Shown here one piece after another: positions 18,203 through 28,235 of a stretch of 38,349 nucleotides of DNA. A program made the translations under genes and the position numbers. Location of the stretch: assembly GCA_027493375.1 (NCBI GenBank), contig JAPVWO010000197.1, positions 1-38,349 on the forward strand, written 5' to 3'. The notes beneath the pieces were generated by a model. The model did not search any database. It saw only the letters and a program-made list of their open reading frames with translations, and was not told where the DNA came from. Source of the DNA: Candidatus Multivorans thiocomprendens (GTDB lineage Bacteria > Acidobacteriota > Thermoanaerobaculia > Multivoradales > Multivoraceae). Position 1 is the stretch's first letter; each line of letters starts with the position of its first letter.

Positions 18203-20133
18203 GGCTCGCGGGCGGGTTCGCCGTTCAGGTAGGCGGCCAGTCGCTGCGACTGGCCCGCGGTCGGCGTGCCGCCGCGCCGCCTGACCTCGTCCAGCACCTG
18301 TCTCTGCATGGCCGCCGCGCCGTCGAAGTCCCGGTTCTCCGCCAGCGCCATGGCGACCGTCTCGGCGTGCTCCAGGGACGGCCGGTCGGACATCAGCCGC
18401 TCGGCGATGGCGAGGGCTTCGGTGCCGTCGCGCACGCTCGGATCGGGGCTCGCGGCGAGCAGGCGCGCGAGAAGGGTGTCCAAGTGGTCGGCGGTCACGC
18501 CCTGACGGCCGCCCGCACCGGCCAGCGCGCGGCGCGCGCTGGATAGACCGCCGCGGGCCGCCGCGTAGCGCTTGCCGAGGATGAGAGCCATCGCCCGGTC
18601 GCGGTGCCAGCCGGCGTTGACCGGGTCGCGGGCGATTGCGCGGCCGTAGTGGCTGGCCGCTTCCGCGTACTGGCCGTCGCGCGCCAGCAGCCTGCCCAGG
18701 AAGGCATGGGCCTCGGCCAGACCGGGATCGAGTTCGATCGCCCGGCGAAGATGCCCGATCGTGTCGTTGCCGTCGCCGGTGGTGGAGCCGGGTCCGTTCG
18801 CCGCGCCGTCGGCTTCGGATCCGGCCGGCAGGTTCGTCGCCGCGAGCACGGCCAGCCGGTAGTGCGCCTCGGCGCGTTCTCCGGGGGCGCCGGGTGCGGC
18901 TTCGAGCACCTTTTCGAGCGCGGCGCGAGCCGGTTCGACGGCGCCCGCGGCCTGGTGGGCGGCGCCGAGAGCAAGCTGGGCCAGGGGCAGCGCCCCGTCG
19001 CTTGCCACGACCTCGACCAGAAGGACAACGGCCTCGTCGGACCGCTCGAGCCGGGTGAGGATGTCGGCATGTCGGACTCTGGCCTCGATGTCCTCGGGAT
19101 CAATCTCCGCGGCGCGCCGGAAGTGCCGTTCCGCTCCGTCCAGATCCCCGCGTTCCGCCAGAATGAGCGCGAGGTTGTACTGGGGGTCGCGGTAGTTGTC
19201 GTTGATCGCGATGGACTCGCGAAGGCGGGCTTCCGCCTGCTCCTTTTCACCGAGCTCGATCAGGGCCATGGCGATGTTGAAGATCGTCAGCGGATCGTCC
19301 GGGAGGGCCGCCAGAGCTTCGAGGAACGCCGCCAGGGCGGCCTGGGGATGGCCTTGCCGCATCGCTGCCGTGCCGCGCTTGATGTGCGCTTCGCGGCTCA
19401 CGTTCAGGCGCTGCAGGTCGGCGAACAGCGGGTCGGGAAAGGTCACGCTGAGTTGTTCGTTCAGGGCGAGCTGAGCGGCGGCCTCCTCGCGCCGGCCCAG
19501 GCGCCGGAGCGCCAGGCCGAGGTGGTGGTGCACCACGGTTCCCTTCGGCTGGCCGACCAGGGCGGCCTGGAAGAGAACCGCGGCCGACTCGTAGTCGCGC
19601 CGCTCGAAGGCGATCCGTCCCAGCCCGAGTTGAGCCGCCGACGAATAGGCCGGATCGCTCTCCAGAAGCCGTCGGTAGTCGGCGCCGGCTTTGTCGAGCA
19701 GTCCGAGCTCGAGGCGGATGTCGGCCCGGTGGGTCAGGGCGGCGATGTTGTTCGGCATGAGGGCCACGACCCGGTCGAGCGCAGAGACGGCTGCTTCGAG
19801 CGCGCCTTCGTAGCGGTGGTGGATCGCAAGGTAGTAGGCCCAGCGCGGGTCGTCCGGCGCGAGCGCCTGAGCGTTGCGGAGTGCGGCGGCCGCTGGGGAC
19901 ATGAAGTCGTAGAGCAGGTAGAGCTCGCCGACTCGGCCGAACAGCGCGGCGAGTTGTGCCGGCTCGGTCCCGGGTTCGTCCAGGGCGCGGTCGAGCGCCC
20001 CCTGCGCGGCGGCCATCTGCGCTTGGGCGGCCGTCTCGTAGTGGTCCATCCGGGGAGGTTCGACCGGTTCCAGGGCCACCTGCGCGTACGCCGGAGCGAA
20101 CGCCAGAACAAGCAACCAAGCTACGAGCTTCAA
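18187..20133 (-). CDS. Exported TPR protein between CRTAC1 genes
   Basis: 648 residues from TTG 20133. The TTG overlaps the upstream stop as TTGA and gives an ideal signal peptide (LKLVAWLLVLAFAPAYAQ); the first in-frame ATG lies 309 bp upstream inside the neighbour and encodes arginine-rich shadow sequence. The mature protein is TPR repeats from about residue 60 onward (YLLYDFMSPAAAALRNAQAL, ALTHRADIRLELGLLDKAGA, HHHLGLALRRLGRREEAAAQ, YNLALILAERGDLDGAERHF, HAFLGRLLARDGQYAEAASH). TPR proteins in this setting usually hold partners together; the obvious candidates are the CRTAC1 proteins encoded on each side. Confidence 0.84.
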   Translation of the reverse strand: MKLVAWLLVLAFAPAYAQVALEPVEPPRMDHYETAAQAQMAAAQGALDRALDEPGTEPAQLAALFGRVGELYLLYDFMSPAAAALRNAQALAPDDPRWAYYLAIHHRYEGALEAAVSALDRVVALMPNNIAALTHRADIRLELGLLDKAGADYRRLLESDPAYSSAAQLGLGRIAFERRDYESAAVLFQAALVGQPKGTVVHHHLGLALRRLGRREEAAAQLALNEQLSVTFPDPLFADLQRLNVSREAHIKRGTAAMRQGHPQAALAAFLEALAALPDDPLTIFNIAMALIELGEKEQAEARLRESIAINDNYRDPQYNLALILAERGDLDGAERHFRRAAEIDPEDIEARVRHADILTRLERSDEAVVLLVEVVASDGALPLAQLALGAAHQAAGAVEPARAALEKVLEAAPGAPGERAEAHYRLAVLAATNLPAGSEADGAANGPGSTTGDGNDTIGHLRRAIELDPGLAEAHAFLGRLLARDGQYAEAASHYGRAIARDPVNAGWHRDRAMALILGKRYAAARGGLSSARRALAGAGGRQGVTADHLDTLLARLLAASPDPSVRDGTEALAIAERLMSDRPSLEHAETVAMALAENRDFDGAAAMQRQVLDEVRRRGGTPTAGQSQRLAAYLNGEPAREPWFSP

Positions 20134-21875
20134 GGGACCGCTTCCGGCAGCGGCGAGCGCTCGCCGCTGCCGCGCACGAGGGTGAAGTAGCGGCCCCGCC
20201 CGGGAAGCCGGAAGGTCTCGCGCCCGCCGCCGGGCCAGGCGACGACGACAGCGAGTGGGTCGTCTCCCACCAGGAAAGCGACGCGCGGGTCGCTCGCGGC
20301 GGCGTAGGAACCGTCGGTATGGAAACGGCGCCAGCCGCGGACGATTCCGTCCCCGTTCCTTGCCCCGACCCAAGCGCCGAGGGCGCGCCGCCCGGGCGTC
20401 GCTTCGTTCAGGCCGGGCAATCGCAGGTCGATTCCGGCCCATCGCTCCGGCGGCGGGCGCCCCCGGTTGAGCAGGATGCGGGCCGGCCCGTTGTTGTTCG
20501 CGACGACCAGGTCCCGGTCGCCGTCGTTGTCGAGGTCGCCGGCCGCGAGCGCCCGGCTCACCTCGGCGACCGCGGGACTCTCGAAGTCCGGCGTCTCGGC
20601 GAAACGGCCCCCGCCAAGGCCGCGAAACAACTGGTTCTTCTGGCGCAAGGGCAACGCTTCGCCGTCCCGGAACTGCTCGTCGATTCGCTTGACCGCGCCG
20701 TTCACGACGACGATGTCGAGTTCGCCGTCCCGGTCGTAGTCGAGTACGGCCGTGCCGAAGCCGGTGTAGAGGAAGCTGGGCCGTCCAAGGCCGCTGACTC
20801 GCGTGGCGTCGTCCCAGAGCCCGTCGCCGAGGTTCACGTAGAGCGCGTTCGTCTCGCGATGAAGATGGGTCATGAAGAGATCGACCAGCCCGTCGCCGTT
20901 CAGGTCTTCCGCCAGCACGCCCATGCTGGCCTGGGGCTGGCCGGTGGCGTCAACGGCGGCGCCGGCGAGAGCGGCGTCGTCGACGAAGCCGGCGCCGGCC
21001 TGATTGAGCAGCAGCGCGTTCGCGTGCTGGTCGTTGGCGACGTAGATGTCGGGCAGGCCGTCGTTGTCGAAGTCGGCGACGACGGTTCCCAGCGTCGGCC
21101 GCTTGAGATCCGCGAGGCCGAGACGGGCCGTCCAGTCCTCGAACACCCCTCCTCCGAAGTTCCTGAGCACCCGGTTCGCCTCAGCCTGATAGGCCTTGGG
21201 ACCGCAGTAGTCGAGCACGCCCTCCGCGGAGGCGCACTGCTTGTGAATGGCCACCCGGAACTCGACGTAGTTGCCGACGAACAGGTCGAGCAGGCCGTCG
21301 GCGTCGAAGTCGAAGAAGCTCGCGGCGGCGCTCCAGCGGGGGTCGGCCGCGTTGCTGCCGGCGCTGATGTCGGTGAAGCGGATGACGCCCGGTTCCGAGT
21401 CGTTGCGCCAGAGTTCGTTCGGGCCCAGGTTCAGGATGTAGAGATCCGGGTCGCCGTCGTTGTCGATGTCGCCGACGGCGGCGCCCATCGCGTAGCCGCG
21501 CGCGTCGAGACCGCTCTCCGCGGTCACGTCGGTGAAGCGGAGTTCCCCGGCGTCGAGATCGTTGCGGAAGAGGCGGTCGCGAAGCGCCGGAGCGTCGGTG
21601 ATCGTGATCGCCTCGCCCGGCGGCGCCAGGGGATGTCCCTGGCCGAGATAGAGGTCAAGGTCGCCGTCGCCGTCGAAGTCCGCCAGGGCGACGCCACTGC
21701 CCATGTGTTCGGCGAAGTACAGCTCTCCCGTCATGCCGTTGAAGTGTGTGAAGTCGACTCCGAGTTCAGCGGCGCGGTCGACGAAGACGGTTTCGGAGTC
21801 TTCGGCCGCGACCGGTCCGGAAACCACTTCCGCCGAAAGCAGAAGCGTCAGCACGAATGCGCCGTGGCGCCTCAT
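20130..21875 (-). CDS. CRTAC1-type FG-GAP/ASPIC-UnbV exported protein (copy 1)
   Basis: 581 residues, ATG 21875. Signal peptide about 1-24 (HGAFVLTLLLSAEVVSGPVA). FG-GAP/VCBS repeats: ADFDGDGDLDLYLGQG, GDIDNDGDPDLYILN, FDFDADGLLDLFVGNY, ADFDNDGLPDIYVANDQHAN, EDLNGDGLVDLFMTHLHRET, GDLDNDGDRDLVVANNNGPA. The C-terminal ASPIC/UnbV domain is more diverged than in the two other copies (GWRRFHTDGSYAAASDPRVA, VVVAWPGGGRETFRL). It is 36 bp downstream of the SpeA-like gene, so it may belong to the same transcript, and overlaps the TPR gene after it by 4 bp. Confidence 0.9.
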   Translation of the reverse strand: MRRHGAFVLTLLLSAEVVSGPVAAEDSETVFVDRAAELGVDFTHFNGMTGELYFAEHMGSGVALADFDGDGDLDLYLGQGHPLAPPGEAITITDAPALRDRLFRNDLDAGELRFTDVTAESGLDARGYAMGAAVGDIDNDGDPDLYILNLGPNELWRNDSEPGVIRFTDISAGSNAADPRWSAAASFFDFDADGLLDLFVGNYVEFRVAIHKQCASAEGVLDYCGPKAYQAEANRVLRNFGGGVFEDWTARLGLADLKRPTLGTVVADFDNDGLPDIYVANDQHANALLLNQAGAGFVDDAALAGAAVDATGQPQASMGVLAEDLNGDGLVDLFMTHLHRETNALYVNLGDGLWDDATRVSGLGRPSFLYTGFGTAVLDYDRDGELDIVVVNGAVKRIDEQFRDGEALPLRQKNQLFRGLGGGRFAETPDFESPAVAEVSRALAAGDLDNDGDRDLVVANNNGPARILLNRGRPPPERWAGIDLRLPGLNEATPGRRALGAWVGARNGDGIVRGWRRFHTDGSYAAASDPRVAFLVGDDPLAVVVAWPGGGRETFRLPGRGRYFTLVRGSGERSPLPEAVP

Positions 21876-21911
21876 GCGGGCACCGTTCCATTCCGCTTCG
21901 GCACGTCGCCC

Positions 21912-23438
21912 TCAGCCAAGCGCCACCGGCGCCGCGGTTCGCGGCGCTCCGGCCCGTGCCGTCCGTCCGTAGCCCAGGTTGTGGAGCACGTCTTCGGTCG
22001 TGTGCCCCGGCACGATGTCGCACCGGAAGCCGCCGTTCTCGTCGTCGTCGATCAGGATCTCGGTCGCTTCGGGCAGGACGCAGTGCTTGCTGCCACGGAC
22101 GCCGCCGAGCATCTCCTGGTAGGCGCCGACCGAGAAGAAGCCCACGTACAGGGGCGTCTCGTCGAGTTCGGCAGCCGACAGGAGCGGCAGGAAGAGCGGA
22201 GCCGTGCTACCCCGGGGCGGGTAGACGTCGTCCCGGTCGCAGGTGATACCGCCGAGGCGTACTCGCTGGAAGGGCCGGTCGAGGTGGTTGAGCGGCAGAC
22301 AGATGAAGTGTTCGCCCAGGGCCCATGTGTCGGGGAACGACGTCATGATCGAGCCGTCGACCAGGTACCAGGGGATCCCCGCGTCGTTCGGCTTGGCGGC
22401 GATGACCCGAAACAGGTGCGCCGCGTGTTCGGACACGGTGTAGCGCCCGAACTCGCCGATCAGCGCCGGTGGTCTGGCGCCATGGCGGGTGCAGACGTCA
22501 AGCGCCCTCTTCAGCAGCAGGCGCGCGAACCGGTCGTAGTCGAAGTCATCGTCGAGCGTGGTTCGTCCGGGCACTCCGCCGCCGAAGTCGAAGAAGCGGA
22601 GGCTCGGGTGGTTGCGGTCGAGGCGGGCGTAGAGGTCGAGACCCGGTTCGAGGGCGTGGACGAACTCCTTTTCCCCTTGCCCGGCCGATCCGAACATCGC
22701 ATGCAGGAGAACGAAGCGTGAGCCGGGCGTGCCCTCGATCCCTGCCGCGAGGCGTTCCACCTCGGCCGCGTCGACGCCGAAGCGCGAGTCCCGGTCGCCG
22801 GCGCCATCCGCCTCCCGCGGCCGTTTGCAGCGGATGCCGAAGTCGAACTCGACGCCGCGGCCGGCGAAGCCCCGGAGTTCGGAGGCATCCTCGAGGACCG
22901 GCACGACCCGCGGGTGCTCGCCACGGAGCGCAAGGAGGTTCCGCGCGTAGGCGCTCCCGCGCCCCTTGAACCCGTTCGCGATCACCATCCGATCTTCAGG
23001 CAGCAGGCCTGCCCGAATCATGCGGCGCACGATCTCGACATCGACGTCGGACGACATCTCGTGGTGTGCGCCGGCAGCAAGGGTCGAGCGAACGATCTCC
23101 TCCGCCGTGTTCGCCTTCGAGGCGAAAGCGAAGTGGAACGGGGCGGGGTAGCCGACGTCGTCGATGGCTCGCCGAAAGCAACGGTCCATCGCCGTGACCT
23201 GAGCGCGGATGTTCGGCAGGAAGGCGATTTCCAGCGGGCTGGGCATCGCCTCGGCCGGCAGGCCGCGCGCGGGGGCGCGGTCCGGCTCGAAGAAAGCCGT
23301 GAGTTCGAGGCCGTGGGCCTGAAGCCGGCTACCCGCCGTCTCGATGAAGCCGTTGAAGCGGTGCCCTTCGGATACAGGCGTCGGGGATTGCCAGCCGATC
23401 CTGCAGGCGGCGGAAGGCGGCGCGTGAGTGAAATCCAT
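21912..23438 (-). CDS. PLP fold-III decarboxylase, arginine decarboxylase (SpeA)-like
   Basis: 508 residues, ATG 23438 with AGGGGAC six bases upstream. PLP barrel: FHFAFASKANTAEEIVRS carries the PLP lysine; MVIANGFKGR, RFFDFGGGVPG (phosphate-binding glycines) and GEFGRYTVSEHA follow. The C-terminal half has ITCDRDD and LYVGFFSVGAYQEMLGG, which match the ITCDSDG and GFFMVGAYQEILG motifs of biosynthetic arginine decarboxylase. E. coli SpeA is about 650 residues, so this is a short form. It would convert arginine (or a related basic amino acid) to a polyamine precursor plus CO2. It is cytoplasmic, unlike the exported proteins downstream. Substrate is inferred from motifs only. Confidence 0.83.
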   Translation of the reverse strand: MDFTHAPPSAACRIGWQSPTPVSEGHRFNGFIETAGSRLQAHGLELTAFFEPDRAPARGLPAEAMPSPLEIAFLPNIRAQVTAMDRCFRRAIDDVGYPAPFHFAFASKANTAEEIVRSTLAAGAHHEMSSDVDVEIVRRMIRAGLLPEDRMVIANGFKGRGSAYARNLLALRGEHPRVVPVLEDASELRGFAGRGVEFDFGIRCKRPREADGAGDRDSRFGVDAAEVERLAAGIEGTPGSRFVLLHAMFGSAGQGEKEFVHALEPGLDLYARLDRNHPSLRFFDFGGGVPGRTTLDDDFDYDRFARLLLKRALDVCTRHGARPPALIGEFGRYTVSEHAAHLFRVIAAKPNDAGIPWYLVDGSIMTSFPDTWALGEHFICLPLNHLDRPFQRVRLGGITCDRDDVYPPRGSTAPLFLPLLSAAELDETPLYVGFFSVGAYQEMLGGVRGSKHCVLPEATEILIDDDENGGFRCDIVPGHTTEDVLHNLGYGRTARAGAPRTAAPVALG

Positions 23439-23456
23439 GGCGTCCCCTGGCTCACT

Positions 23457-23462
23457 ATTCTA
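23457..23462 (-). promoter_or_regulatory. Candidate -10 box for the SpeA-like gene
   Basis: TAGAAT on the minus strand, five of six matches to TATAAT, in a 71-bp divergent gap. Expected start of transcription is near 23450, which leaves a leader of about 12 bases holding just the ribosome-binding site. No convincing -35 box is seen. Confidence 0.4.
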
Positions 23463-23509
23463 GTCGGGAGGGCAGCGCGGCGAAGGCTGTCTCCGCGTAC
23501 TCTTGGTCG

Positions 23510-24796
23510 GTGGCGGAAGCACTGCGGCGCCGGGCTGAGAGGATCTTCAGGGCTGGCGTGGCGGCCGCCGACCCGGCGGCGTCGACCGCTTCGGCGCTTG
23601 GCGAACTCGGCCTGCAAGCCAGAGCGGGCGGCCGTGTCACGGTGTTGGCAGTCGGCAAGGCCGCGTTCGGGATGACCCAGGCCGCGGTAGAGGCACTTGG
23701 CGAACAGGTTCGGCCCGCCGACGTGTTGGTCGTCACACACGACGAGGCGAAGCGCCTCGGCAGCTTCGAGGTCCTGCGCTCAGGACATCCGCTGCCGGAC
23801 GAACGTGGTCACGCCGCGGCGCGGCAGTTTCAACGGCGGGCCGCGGCGCTGGGCGCCGGCGACCTGGCCCTGGTCCTCATCTCCGGTGGCGCTTCCGCGC
23901 TGCTGCCGGCGCCGGCTCCGGGCGTCGGTCTCGAGGACAAGCTGGAGGTGACCCGTCAGCTCCTCCGCGGCGCAGCGACGATCCACGAACTGAATGCGGT
24001 GCGCAAGCATCTCTCGACGACCAAGGGCGGCGGACTGCTACGCCAGTTACGTCCGGCACAGGTGGCGACGCTGGCTCTGTCGGACGTGATCGACGACGAT
24101 CCGTCGGTGATCGGCAGTGGTCCGACGGCGCCTGATTCGTCGACGTTCGAGGACGCGCTTGCCGTGCTGGAGCGTTGCGGAGTAGCAGGAACGTGCCCGG
24201 CGCCGGTACGCGAGCGGCTTGAGGCGGGCGCTCGCGGCGAACTGGAAGAGACGCCGAAGCCGGGCGACCCCATCTTCGACGAGGCGGTCTACCGCATCGT
24301 CGGCGGCAACCGGACCAGCGTCCAGGTGATGGCCGCGGCGTGCGGGGCGGGCGTCGACGTCGAACCGGAGCCGCTCGAGGGCGAGGCGCGGGTAGTCGGC
24401 GCGATGCTCGCGGCACGCTGCGCCGCCACGCCGTTCCGCGCCTGGGTCGCCGGCGGCGAGACGACGGTCACTGTCCGCGGCGGCGGAACCGGCGGCCGCA
24501 ACCAGGAGTTGGCCCTCGCGTTCGCGCTCGCGGCGGCGGAGAGTTCGCTCCGCGACCGCCACGACTGGGTGTTCCTCGCCGCCGGCACGGATGGCCGTGA
24601 CGGCCCTACCGACGCCGCGGGTGGCGTCGTCGACGCCTCGACGATCGACCGCATCCGGAACGCCGGTGTCGATCCGGTCGCCGCGCTCGATGACAACGAC
24701 TCCTACCGCGCGCTGCATGCCGGCGGCGCGTTGCTGCGGACCGGAGCGACGGGAACGAACGTGGCGGATACGGCGGTGTTTCTGAGCGGCGACTGA
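23510..24796 (+). CDS. Glycerate 2-kinase (MOFRL family)
   Basis: 428 residues from GTG 23510. Phosphorylates glycerate at the 2-position with ATP to give 2-phosphoglycerate. Family motifs in order: VTVLAVGKAAFGM, VLISGGASALLPAPAPGV, HELNAVRKHLSTTKGGGLL, TLALSDVIDDDPSVIGSGPT in the N-terminal domain, then the MOFRL domain with VAGGETTVTVRGGGTGGRNQ, ELALAFALAAAE and AAGTDGRDGPTDAAGGVVD. The length is normal for GckA/TtuD proteins. It ends 14 bp from the stop of enolase on the other strand, the next enzyme for its product. No signal peptide. Confidence 0.92.
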   Translation: MAEALRRRAERIFRAGVAAADPAASTASALGELGLQARAGGRVTVLAVGKAAFGMTQAAVEALGEQVRPADVLVVTHDEAKRLGSFEVLRSGHPLPDERGHAAARQFQRRAAALGAGDLALVLISGGASALLPAPAPGVGLEDKLEVTRQLLRGAATIHELNAVRKHLSTTKGGGLLRQLRPAQVATLALSDVIDDDPSVIGSGPTAPDSSTFEDALAVLERCGVAGTCPAPVRERLEAGARGELEETPKPGDPIFDEAVYRIVGGNRTSVQVMAAACGAGVDVEPEPLEGEARVVGAMLAARCAATPFRAWVAGGETTVTVRGGGTGGRNQELALAFALAAAESSLRDRHDWVFLAAGTDGRDGPTDAAGGVVDASTIDRIRNAGVDPVAALDDNDSYRALHAGGALLRTGATGTNVADTAVFLSGD

Positions 24797-24810
24797 AGTC
24801 CCGAGACTCG

Positions 24811-25957
<1,147 letters not shown>

Positions 25958-26040
25958 GGTGACGGCGGAGCCTACGACACCGCGACGCAGGGCGTCGACG
26001 GCGCAGTAAGATGCGCCGGTCCGACCTGAGGGGATTGCGA

Positions 26041-28077
26041 ATGTCGAGTCTCGGTTCGAGGATCGTCCAAGGTTTCTGCGTCCTTCTGGCCGCTGTTGGG
26101 GGCGCGGCGCCGGCCGCGGCGCAGCATGGCACGCAGGGGGGCGAGTGGCGGCACTTCGGAGGTGACAGCGGCTCCACGCGGTACGCGCCCCTGGATCAGA
26201 TCGACCGGGACAACTTCTCGCGGTTGGAGGTCGCCTGGCGCTGGGAGTCGGCCGATTTCCTGCTGAAGGACGTGACCGACAAGACGCCGGGACCGTACCG
26301 GAGCATGCCGCTGATGATCGACGGCGTCGTCTACATCGCGACGAACCTGGGCCAGGTCGCGGCGCTCGATCCGGCGACCGGGGAGACGCTCTGGCGGCAC
26401 GACCCGAGGGACTGGGAGATCGAGCAGCGCGGTTCTCTGGTCCAGATCCGCGGCATCGAGTTCTGGACCGACGGCGAGGCGGAGCGCATTCTGATCGCCA
26501 CCCGCGGCGGACGCCTGGTGTCGATCGACACGGAGACCGGCGAGCCGGATGCCGAGTTCGGCGAAGAGGGCGTCGTCGACCTGATGCAGGGTCTCCTGCC
26601 GGGTCGGGCGAACCGGAACATGAACTGGACGGCGCCGGTGACCGTCGTGGCCGACACGATCGTGATCGGCGGCACGGTCTTCGACTTCCCGCACCGCAAC
26701 AACAATCCGCCCGGGGACGTGCGCGGCTTCGACATCCGCACCGGCAAGCTGAAGTGGACGTTCCACGCCGTGCCGCGCGAGGGCGAGCCCTACATCGAGA
26801 CCTGGGAGAACGAGTCCTGGCGGAAGATGGGCAACACGAACGTCTGGTCGATGATGAGTGCCGACCAGGAGCTCGGCTACGTCTACCTGCCGTTCGGGAC
26901 GCCGACCAACGACTACTACGGCGGCGACCGGCACGGCGACAACGTCTACGCCGAGTCGATCGTCTGCCTCGATGCCCGCAACGGCGAGGTCGTCTGGCAC
27001 TTCCAGACGATCCACCACGGCGTCTGGGACTACGACCTGGCGTCGGCGCCGAACCTCGTCGACATCACGGTCGACGGCAGGGACATCATGGCGGTGGCGG
27101 TCGTCTCGAAGGTGGCGATGACCTACGTGTTCGACCGGGCGACCGGAGAGCCCGTGTGGCCGATCGTCGAGGCGCCGGTCGACTACCACTCGCGGATTCC
27201 GGGCGAAGAGCTGTCGCGGACCCAGCCGTTCACGACCCGGCCGCCGCCGTTCGAAACGCTCGGCATCGACTACGACGACCTGATCGACTACACGCCCGAG
27301 CTGCGGGCCGAGGCGCTCGAGGTGATCCGGGACTACGTGATCGGCCCGGTGTTCACCCCGCCCATCGTTCACGGCGAGGATGGCAAGCGGGCTTACCTCC
27401 AGAACCCGGGCCCCGGCGGCGGCGCGAACTGGACGGGCGCTTCCTTCGATCCTGAGACGAACATCCTCTACGTGCCATCGCTGACGAGGCCGGGCGCGAT
27501 CTCCCTGTCGGCCCCCGACCCGGCGCGCTCGGACTGGCGGTACTCGATCAACCGCCGGCCGATGCCCAAGGTCCAGGGCCTGCCCCTGCTCAAGCCGCCC
27601 TACCGGCGAATCACAGCGTTCGACATGAACCGCGGCGAGATGCTGTGGCAGGTGCCGCTGGGGGAAGGGCCACGCGACCACCCCGCGATCAGGCACCTGA
27701 ACCTCGGCCGGCTCGGCACGCCGCCCCAGGACGGCGTCGTCACCGAAGGCGGCGTCCTGGTGACGAAGACCCTGGTCATCTCGATCGAACCGATCGTCGA
27801 CGAACTGGGAGACCGCTCAGCCAACGGCAGCTACCTCGTCGCCTTCGACAAGGCGACCGGCGAACTCCTGGCCCGGCTCGAAGTCGAACGCAGCCTCCAC
27901 GGCGGCCCGATGACCTACATGCACGAAGGCCGCCAGTACATCCTCATCGCCGGCGGCGGCGAACGCCCCGGCCCCGGTACCCCCGTCGAAGCCGTGGCCG
28001 TCGCGGGTGCCACGCGCCCGACACCGCGTCACCCGCCGCGCAAGTCGGAACTCCTCGCCTTCGCGCTACCGCGATAG
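26041..28077 (+). CDS. PQQ-dependent beta-propeller dehydrogenase (quinoprotein)
   Basis: 678 residues from ATG 26041, chosen over the in-frame ATG 26011 because it has GAGGGG ten bases upstream and places the signal peptide (IVQGFCVLLAAVGGAAPAAA) at the start. The protein is of the glucose/alcohol quinoprotein type: EWRHFGGDSGSTRYAPLDQI, YIATNLGQVAALDPATGETL, VVWHFQTIHHGVWDYDLAS, AMTYVFDRATGEPVWPIVE, NWTGASFDPETNILYVPS, SYLVAFDKATGELLARLEV are recurrent propeller blades with the tryptophan-docking pattern. No cytochrome c CxxCH and no membrane helices after the signal, so it is soluble in the periplasm and needs an external electron acceptor. Substrate unknown. Confidence 0.88.
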   Translation: MSSLGSRIVQGFCVLLAAVGGAAPAAAQHGTQGGEWRHFGGDSGSTRYAPLDQIDRDNFSRLEVAWRWESADFLLKDVTDKTPGPYRSMPLMIDGVVYIATNLGQVAALDPATGETLWRHDPRDWEIEQRGSLVQIRGIEFWTDGEAERILIATRGGRLVSIDTETGEPDAEFGEEGVVDLMQGLLPGRANRNMNWTAPVTVVADTIVIGGTVFDFPHRNNNPPGDVRGFDIRTGKLKWTFHAVPREGEPYIETWENESWRKMGNTNVWSMMSADQELGYVYLPFGTPTNDYYGGDRHGDNVYAESIVCLDARNGEVVWHFQTIHHGVWDYDLASAPNLVDITVDGRDIMAVAVVSKVAMTYVFDRATGEPVWPIVEAPVDYHSRIPGEELSRTQPFTTRPPPFETLGIDYDDLIDYTPELRAEALEVIRDYVIGPVFTPPIVHGEDGKRAYLQNPGPGGGANWTGASFDPETNILYVPSLTRPGAISLSAPDPARSDWRYSINRRPMPKVQGLPLLKPPYRRITAFDMNRGEMLWQVPLGEGPRDHPAIRHLNLGRLGTPPQDGVVTEGGVLVTKTLVISIEPIVDELGDRSANGSYLVAFDKATGELLARLEVERSLHGGPMTYMHEGRQYILIAGGGERPGPGTPVEAVAVAGATRPTPRHPPRKSELLAFALPR

Positions 28078-28094
28078 GAGCTTGCGCGGCAGGC

Positions 28095-28195
28095 ACTGGG
28101 TGCGCCGGCGTGTCATCCGTGCGCCCGATGACGGGCGCACGGACTGTGACGCGTGTGGCGCGGGTCCGCGCCACACGGGTTCCCGCCGGCATCCG
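28095..28195. repeat. Expanded form of a structured repeat (pairs with 36820-36851)
   Basis: Begins 18 bp after the PQQ dehydrogenase stop. The outer blocks ACTGGGTGCGCCGGCGT (28095-28111) and CCGCCGGCATCCG (28183-28195) are the same as the two halves of the element at 36820-36851, with one mismatch in the first and none in the second. Between them sit two perfect hairpins: CCGTGCGCCCG/CGGGCGCACGG (28117-28127 with 28132-28142) and CGTGTGGCGCGG/CCGCGCCACACG (28152-28163 with 28166-28177). The outer blocks can pair with each other, enclosing the two hairpins as a three-way junction. A further stem CCGGCGC/GCGCCGG follows directly. It could act as a REP-type element, a 3'-end RNA structure, or both. 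Confidence 0.65.
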
Positions 28196-28235
28196 GCGCG
28201 GAGCGCCGGCTTCCGGACCATCTGCCGCGTCGCTG

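Noticed and set aside
25972..27696. 574-codon minus-strand open frame over the PQQ dehydrogenase
   Set aside because: Arg/Val/Asp-rich antisense shadow; the propeller motifs are on the plus strand.
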